Part shown: piece by piece, positions 59,321 to 64,000 of the stretch | Layout of the letters: the number at the start of each line of letters is the position of its first letter | Position numbering within the stretch: the stretch's first letter is position 1 | From: Capitulum mitella | Lineage: Eukaryota; Arthropoda; Thecostraca; Pollicipedomorpha; Pollicipedidae | Length of the DNA: 64,000 nucleotides | Assembly: GCA_030062745.1 (NCBI GenBank) | Contig: CP099849.1 | Coordinates: 21,936,144-22,000,143 of the forward strand | Direction: 5' to 3' | The notes under the pieces: generated by a model | Databases searched by the model: none | What the model was told of the DNA's origin: nothing | The model's input: only the letters and a program-made list of their open reading frames with translations | Made by a program: the position numbers and the translations under genes

Positions 59321-60105
59321 ACGCCATCGAGCCGGTTCGAGTCGAGCCGGGTTCTCTAAATATCCTCCCTAAGCCCGAACAGTGCAGCCGAGCCGTCAGG
59401 GCCAGGAGAAAAGGCTGCTCTGTCGGCCGTGTCAACACGTTCATGAAGGAAATGGCAGCCTTCTAGTGGCGACGAAGCGGAGTCTTTCGTGTAAATGCAC
59501 GGGTGGTTGTTTCTCTCGATGCGTCGCGTGTGGGCTACGAGGTTGGTTCGCAGTGTGGCAGTGAGTTCTCCGTTGGTACCGGGACAAATTCGACCGGAGG
59601 GCAGTACAGTGAAAGACCGAGAAAATCGTCATAGTCGTATGAAATAAGGATTGATTGGGAGATCACTTGAAACTATTAGCTTTGTTCTGATCTGATCGAA
59701 CAGAAAATGCTGTTTTGAACGACGTAAACCGTCTACGTACTCCTAAGTGTTATGTTTTACACCTTGCCATAGACGCACAACTCCGGTAATTTTTCGATAA
59801 TTGTCTCATTCGTTTTCCAGGTGGGAATAGTAATTAATGCGAGGGACTGATAGCTGGATAAATCACTTGGAGAATAATTCTGAGGTCTTGCCGACCAACA
59901 GATAAAAAAGGAAACTATTTGCGAAAGATGAGAGACTGGGGAAAACTAAATGATGTAAAGTCTCAGTGCATATTGACCAAAATTAATGATACTCTCACAA
60001 ATCGTAAAGCAGAACGATGTTAGAATGCACCGCATCCTTGACCATGCACCACATCTGTAATCCGTAAATGTACTCTTTTGTTTCTTCTGGAGTTCTAGGC
60101 ACGCC

Positions 60106-60261
60106 ATGGCCGCCCGCTCCCGTAAGCGTCACAGCCTGTCGCGCCGTCGCCGCCAACTCTCAGCCGATTTTCCGCCGTCCCCAGTCTCGGCGACGGTCGC
60201 AGCGCCTCGGCCAAGATGGCGGCGGCGGCGGCCGAGTTCGGCACCGTCAACTTCGTCGTGA
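60106..60261 (+). promoter_or_regulatory. Upstream ORF overlapping the SLC5 start codon
   Basis: ATG in an optimal context (GCCATGG) opens 51 codons, very Arg/Ser-rich, ending in TGA at 60259-60261. That is 46 nt inside the main frame and out of frame with it. It is in the mRNA only if the exon starts at the acceptor TTCTAG| (60098); an alternative acceptor CCCCAG| (60184) would exclude it. Confidence 0.45.
60214..60224 (+). promoter_or_regulatory. YY1-type motif over the SLC5 start codon
   Basis: AAGATGGCGGC is a complete match to the extended YY1 consensus AANATGGCGGC, with the translation start inside it. This arrangement is common near starts of TATA-less genes. Confidence 0.4.
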
Positions 60262-60414
60262 TGGCGGCTTTCGTGCTGGCGACGCTGGCGATCGGCGTGT
60301 ACTACGGCCTGCGCGGCGGTGATGCGCAGCAGCTGCTGATCGCGCACGACATGGGCGTGGCGCCCGTCTCGCTCTCGATGATGGCCACCTTCCTGTCGGC
60401 GATCCTGATCGTCG
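60216..60414 (+). CDS. SLC5-like coding exon 1
   Basis: ATG at 60216 (MAAAAAEFGTVNFVV) to donor GTCG|GTCAGT, 66 codons plus one base. The start is chosen because it gives the typical short SLC5 N-terminus and sits in a good context (A at -3, G at +4). Encodes TM1 and TM2. The GC-rich exon lies in a CpG island that extends from about 60100 to 60500. Confidence 0.88.
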
Positions 60415-61877
60415 GTCAGTGCAGCCGCGGCGAACCGTCGCGCCCGCGCCCCGCGTTTGCCTGTTCCCAGCCACGAACGCCGCCCGGCGCCGTCAGCGTT
60501 TTGATGGGATTCACCGAGGCTGCCACCCTTTTGGGGTCGGCTTGATCGGCTGTTCTCGGACCTCCCCGCTGGTAACTCGACTGTGCTTAGCGGGGTAGGT
60601 TACGTCCCGGGTCGTTACATTTCGGGACTCTATGTGTATGTTTATCGACGGAAGGTTCATTTACGGCAAATGCATAGGCACGCTACTCATCTGTCTCCCC
60701 ATGACCTTCGCTTTAACACATGCCATGGCGCTCTCTTCACTAGCCGATGCAGTGCATCTATAAATCGATGCTTGTTGTCGACATCGTCGACTTGGCTCAC
60801 GAGTTCACTATTACCCCATTGTATTCGCCCCTTGGCGAGTAGGAAACGCACTGTTACGGAATGGAGCCAGTCTGCACGACAGCTGACTGCATCCCAGAAA
60901 CGTGTCTTTTGCCGCAGGTTCTCCATCAGAAATATTCTACTTCGGCCTTGAATGGGGCATCGTGGCTTTCACCTTTCTTGTCGCCGGCACTGTCAGCGCC
61001 TTCGTCTTCCTCCCCATCTTCTACCGTCTCCAGCTGACGAGCGTCTACGAGGTGAAACAGCCGTCTCCGGAAAAGGCCTGATTGCGGCTCTGTGATAAAG
61101 ACACATCGTCTCGACACACGTCCTTGCCGTTACTGTTAGGATTCGCGCGCTCACACCGTTCGACTCGACAATAAGCATGAAATTCCGTCGTTGGATCGGA
61201 ATGACGGATTCAGAACGTGCACGACCTGGAAGCCAAATCTCTTTCTTAGCCTTTCCCAGATGCTGATTTGCCTTCGGATTCCAGTCATTTTGTTTCAGCG
61301 TTTTGATAAATAAGCATTTTTATGATTAATTTTGCATTTAAAAAATAAACGTACCGTAATCTCCGTAGAAAAACCAGGGGCCGAAAGATTTGTCGGTCCC
61401 GGTTTTCCACCGGAAGAGACCATGGCTCTGATGCCCCCGGCTCGCCGGTGAACACGATTGTCCGTTTTTTTTTTTTTTTTTAATTGGGTACGACGACAAC
61501 GCAGTCCTATATACCACATTTTTATTTTTTTCTTATATTGGCAGTAGTGTGGAGCCCAAGGCATTGGCATCGCTCCCACTCCCTGTTCAGCCAGCTATAT
61601 TTCGCCACGTCACAATGCCGTGCTTGTCCGTGCTCATCAAGCATGTCCAGCTCCTCAGCACGTTCAACGATCGCTACGACTGTTCCAGTACCTGGGCATG
61701 CGTTACGGCACACGGTTCATGACCGTGATGGGCACGTTGGCCTTCATGACGCAGAACCTGCTGTACACGGGCATCGCGCTGTACGCGCCCTCCATCGTGC
61801 TCAGCAACGTCACCGGCATCGCCAGCTCGCTGGCCATCTTACTGGTCGGCCTTCTCGGTGCTTCCTACACTGCTTTT
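60216..61877 (+). CDS. SLC5-family sodium/solute cotransporter, 5' part (three exons, incomplete)
   Basis: Gene span for the three coding exons listed below. They join in phase to 174 residues: a short Ala-rich N-terminus, TM1 (about 10-32, ending IGVYYGLRGG), TM2 (about 50-68, SLSMMATFLSAILIVG), a short PSEIFYFG loop, TM3 (ending FLPIFYRL), then LTSVYEYLGMRYG and the TQNLLYTGIALYAPSI helix. This order and these motifs match the start of SLC5A5/A6/A8/A12 proteins (iodide, multivitamin and monocarboxylate transporters), plasma-membrane symporters that use the sodium gradient. Substrate cannot be told from this part. The family is usually about 600 residues; the next expected segment (GG.KAV.WTD) is not found before the window ends. 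Confidence 0.9.
60918..61051 (+). CDS. SLC5-like coding exon 2
   Basis: Acceptor TTGCCGCAG| and donor TACGAG|GTGAAA. Completes a Gly codon, then reads SPSEIFYFGLEWGIVAFTF and on to FLPIFYRLQLTSVYE. The SPSE.(Y/F).FG and FLP.FY.L motifs are SLC5 signatures around TM3. Ends in phase 0. Confidence 0.92.
61689..61877 (+). CDS. SLC5-like coding exon 3
   Basis: Acceptor GACTGTTCCAG| and donor GCTTTT|GTGAGT, 63 codons, phase 0 at both ends. YLGMRYG continues the YEYLE.RF motif of the family. The exon ends in VTGIASSLAILLVGLLGASY plus TAF, just before the expected GG.KAV segment. Encodes two membrane helices. Confidence 0.9.
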
Positions 61878-62470
61878 GTGAGTGCACAGGGCCCGGTCAG
61901 TGCCTACTTCACCACTCTTGAGAGTACCCAAAGGCTGCTCGGTACCTCTCTGGCATGGCTGGAGGTTTCCGAACATTATGGGGGTGGGGTGGGGTCTGAT
62001 TAGGATTTTATACTGAATCCTTCAAGTCATTGCCGTAGCCCTAATGCTTAAAACTGGAAAAGTGAGTATCTATGTTATCCCCCGGACATCACCCCATTCC
62101 TCGTGCACCATCTTTGTAAATGCCTAGGGCCAGCTTGACGCTTCATATGACGCATTATGAATTGTCCAAGGCCTGTTTGGTCCCTCCCAAGCCACTTTCA
62201 TGGGTGTCCAGGGCCTGCTGGATATGTCCTACTCGACTTCTGCGAATTCCCTGCGCTTTTTCGGCACTTCCCAATCGTCTTCGCGAGTAGCGAGACCCTG
62301 CACAGCCTCTGATCTTATACTGCCCTCGTGAGTGTCCAGAGCGTGCTGGATACGTCCTACACCACCCTCGTGAGCGCCCAGGACCTGCACATGACCGATC
62401 TTCGTGGCCTGGGTACACACGAAGGCCCTGCTGTGAAGGGCCTTCGTGAGTACCCAGGCCATGCACAGCA
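61862..62470. repeat. Degenerate repeat resembling the exon-3/donor junction
   Basis: Elements of the form TCCTACAC...CTCGTGAGTGCCCAGGGCCTG recur on the plus strand at about 61863, 62320, 62357 and 62442 (partly), and on the opposite strand as CTTTCATGGGTGTCCAGGGC and similar at 62190-62220. Spacing is 30-40 bp where dense. At least two copies keep CTCGTGAG, a donor-like core. Confidence 0.6.
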
Positions 62471-64000
62471 CCTGATCCTGAACCGCCTCTGTGGGTACCC
62501 CGTCAGCTGTCGGCCGCCGTCGCCGCCGCCGTTGCCGTCAAACCCTCCCGGCCCGGTAGCGCCTCGACCTTGTCGTCGTCACCGACTCGCAAGGCTGAGA
62601 GCCTACCGCTGACCGCAGCGGGACGCGCTCGGAAAGGAGCTCATCCATGCGTCTGCAGGCCCGCTCCGTCTACTCCGTGCCACGACGGAACAGCGCTGGT
62701 GACATTTTGAGTTGACTTGCGCATGGCCACTGCGATAACGGAAGTACGAGTTCAGCTTAATGTATGTTGGCCTTGACCGGATTGCCAGGCCCGACGCGCC
62801 GACATTTCATCTGGTGTCCCGTCCCCACAGTCCAGTGCCCCGAGCCCCCGACATCCTTCCCGGTGCCCCAGGAGGTGGCACGTCACCGAGGTGTGAGCCT
62901 CGAAATTTAAAACTCGCATCGCTCAAGAGCCAGTTTAATGCACTCACTTACTGATCTTGGTCAGTGCATCACAATGCCTATGCAAGAACATGAACAAGGC
63001 TCTGGTAATCAAACTAGTCAAAATGTGGTGCTGATCGTCAACGTTGTCATCATGGTAGTACATACGTATATTTGAGTTGCTGTCTGCATCCAAACACAGT
63101 AGTCTTAAACCTATGGCAAGGGCGCTGATAGAACGATATACCAAGCAACAGCTGTGAGGTGAATAATTGATCATCAGGATTGCTGTCCTGCAACGTATCA
63201 ACTTAGGCCATACATATTTTTGACGTTGGATGAACTGCTCGGCGAGACAGATGAGCTGGGGAGGCTAATGGATGTTGTAATTGAATGAAATGCCAAGGCA
63301 GCTGTCGAACAGCGTTGCTTGACGCCAATATTGTTTAGATTAGGCCCTGCACACACTGCACCCGACACCCGATACCGACGTAAACAGGGGTCGTTCTTCA
63401 CCGGCGCGGTGTGCGCTGGGACGCTCTGAAACCAAGAGCTCGGCTTCGGTTTGACTTTTATGACAGTAAGAAGGCAGCTCCAATAATCCGAATGCTTTTA
63501 ATTCTATTTAATGATAAATTTTGATGTAATGGTAATGGTACAGACGTGAGATATCTCACGTAAATTTCACGTCTGTACGTGAGATGCCAGAACAAGGCGA
63601 AATATTTTGCAACCAAATAACATTACTAAAGGACTAAACATACCTGATAGTGATCACCAGACGCTTCATAGGTTCGATGGGCTTCTAGAATTGGGTAATG
63701 TAGTGCTCAAGCTGTTTGCCCACAGTGTGCGAATTTCCATCGAATCTTGAAGAAACCAACTAAAAAAAACCATAGCGTACATCGCGGCCTTCTCGACATC
63801 CTTAAAAAGCCACCAGAAACTTCAATACCGGACGGCGACATCCTTTTCATTCTGATGCCTTTATATACCCTCCGTACTGCTAAGGATGCGACATGATCGT
63901 GGGGTAACCAACATGACCGTTTACTGGCCAGTTGCCAACTGACCTATAACCAGCTGGGCCAAGTATCGAACGCCCAAGCTGCTCGAAACCGTCTTGCCAG
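61878..64000 (+). other. SLC5-like intron 3 (or gene 3' part missing)
   Basis: No SLC5 exon found to the window end. 61860-62470 carries a degenerate repeat that echoes the exon-3 end and donor. GC-rich DNA at 62500-62640; nothing else recognised. If the gene is intact, exon 4 is beyond 64000. Confidence 0.5.
63538..63585. repeat. Nested palindromes
   Basis: ACGTGAGATATCTCACGT (63544-63561) is an 18-bp perfect palindrome. GTACAGACGTGA (63538-63549) is also inverted as TCACGTCTGTAC (63567-63578), and ACGTGAGAT appears again at 63577-63585. Three alternative hairpins share the same sequence. Confidence 0.8.

Noticed and set aside
60247-60474. Minus-strand frames over SLC5 exon 1
   Set aside because: Antisense shadows of a GC-rich coding exon; the plus-strand frame has family motifs and splice sites.

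Overview
This is animal nuclear DNA, most likely from an arthropod. The evidence is GT-AG introns, CpG-rich first exons, many degraded transposons, a 500-bp scaffold gap, and an interstitial run of AACCT (TTAGG on the other strand, the usual arthropod telomere unit) inside a transposable element. I see no bacterial, organellar or viral genome features. I cannot name the species; crustacean or chelicerate is a guess.

Three host genes can be supported. (1) A complete DBHS-family gene (Drosophila NonA / vertebrate NONO-SFPQ-PSPC1) lies on the minus strand at 16464-27479. I reconstructed nine coding exons with consistent splice sites and phases. They encode 548 residues: an RGG-rich N-terminus, RRM1, RRM2, the NOPS element, a long charged coiled coil, and a Gly/Arg-rich tail ending in a basic PNKRPR-type motif. 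(2) The 5' part of an SLC5-family sodium/solute symporter lies on the plus strand (three coding exons, 60216-61877, 174 residues); later exons are not in the window. (3) A GC-rich first coding exon of an unidentified multipass membrane protein lies on the minus strand (479-989) and continues off the left edge.

Layout: 1-1.2 kb, first exon of the membrane protein in a CpG island; 1.2-16.4 kb, mostly non-coding, with a possible promoter near 3 kb, simple repeats and one MITE-like element; 16.4-27.6 kb, the DBHS gene, whose first intron (4.2 kb) holds a minisatellite, a poly(A)/poly(T) tract and a perfect 163-bp inverted-repeat element; 28.0-30.8 kb, a hAT-like element with 8-bp target duplications carrying a broken Tc1/mariner-type transposase; 31.0-37.1 kb, two 1.2-kb piggyBac-like non-autonomous elements at TTAA sites on either side of a broken pogo-like transposase; 37-59 kb, a repeat graveyard with several degenerate ~30-40-bp minisatellites, short hAT-like MITEs, a LINE reverse-transcriptase scrap and the N gap; 59-64 kb, the SLC5 promoter region, exons and repeat-bearing third intron.

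The strongest observations are internal tests of transposition: TTAA duplications with a related empty site elsewhere in the window, two hAT-type 8-bp duplications, and a young fold-back element carrying telomere-type repeats inside the DBHS intron. Several of these elements also carry nuclear-receptor half-sites (AGGTCA), including a DR1 conserved between the two piggyBac-like copies. I found no clearly new biochemical system. The most unusual structures are the fold-back/telomere element and the minisatellites, at least one of which seems to sit between transposon-like ends.
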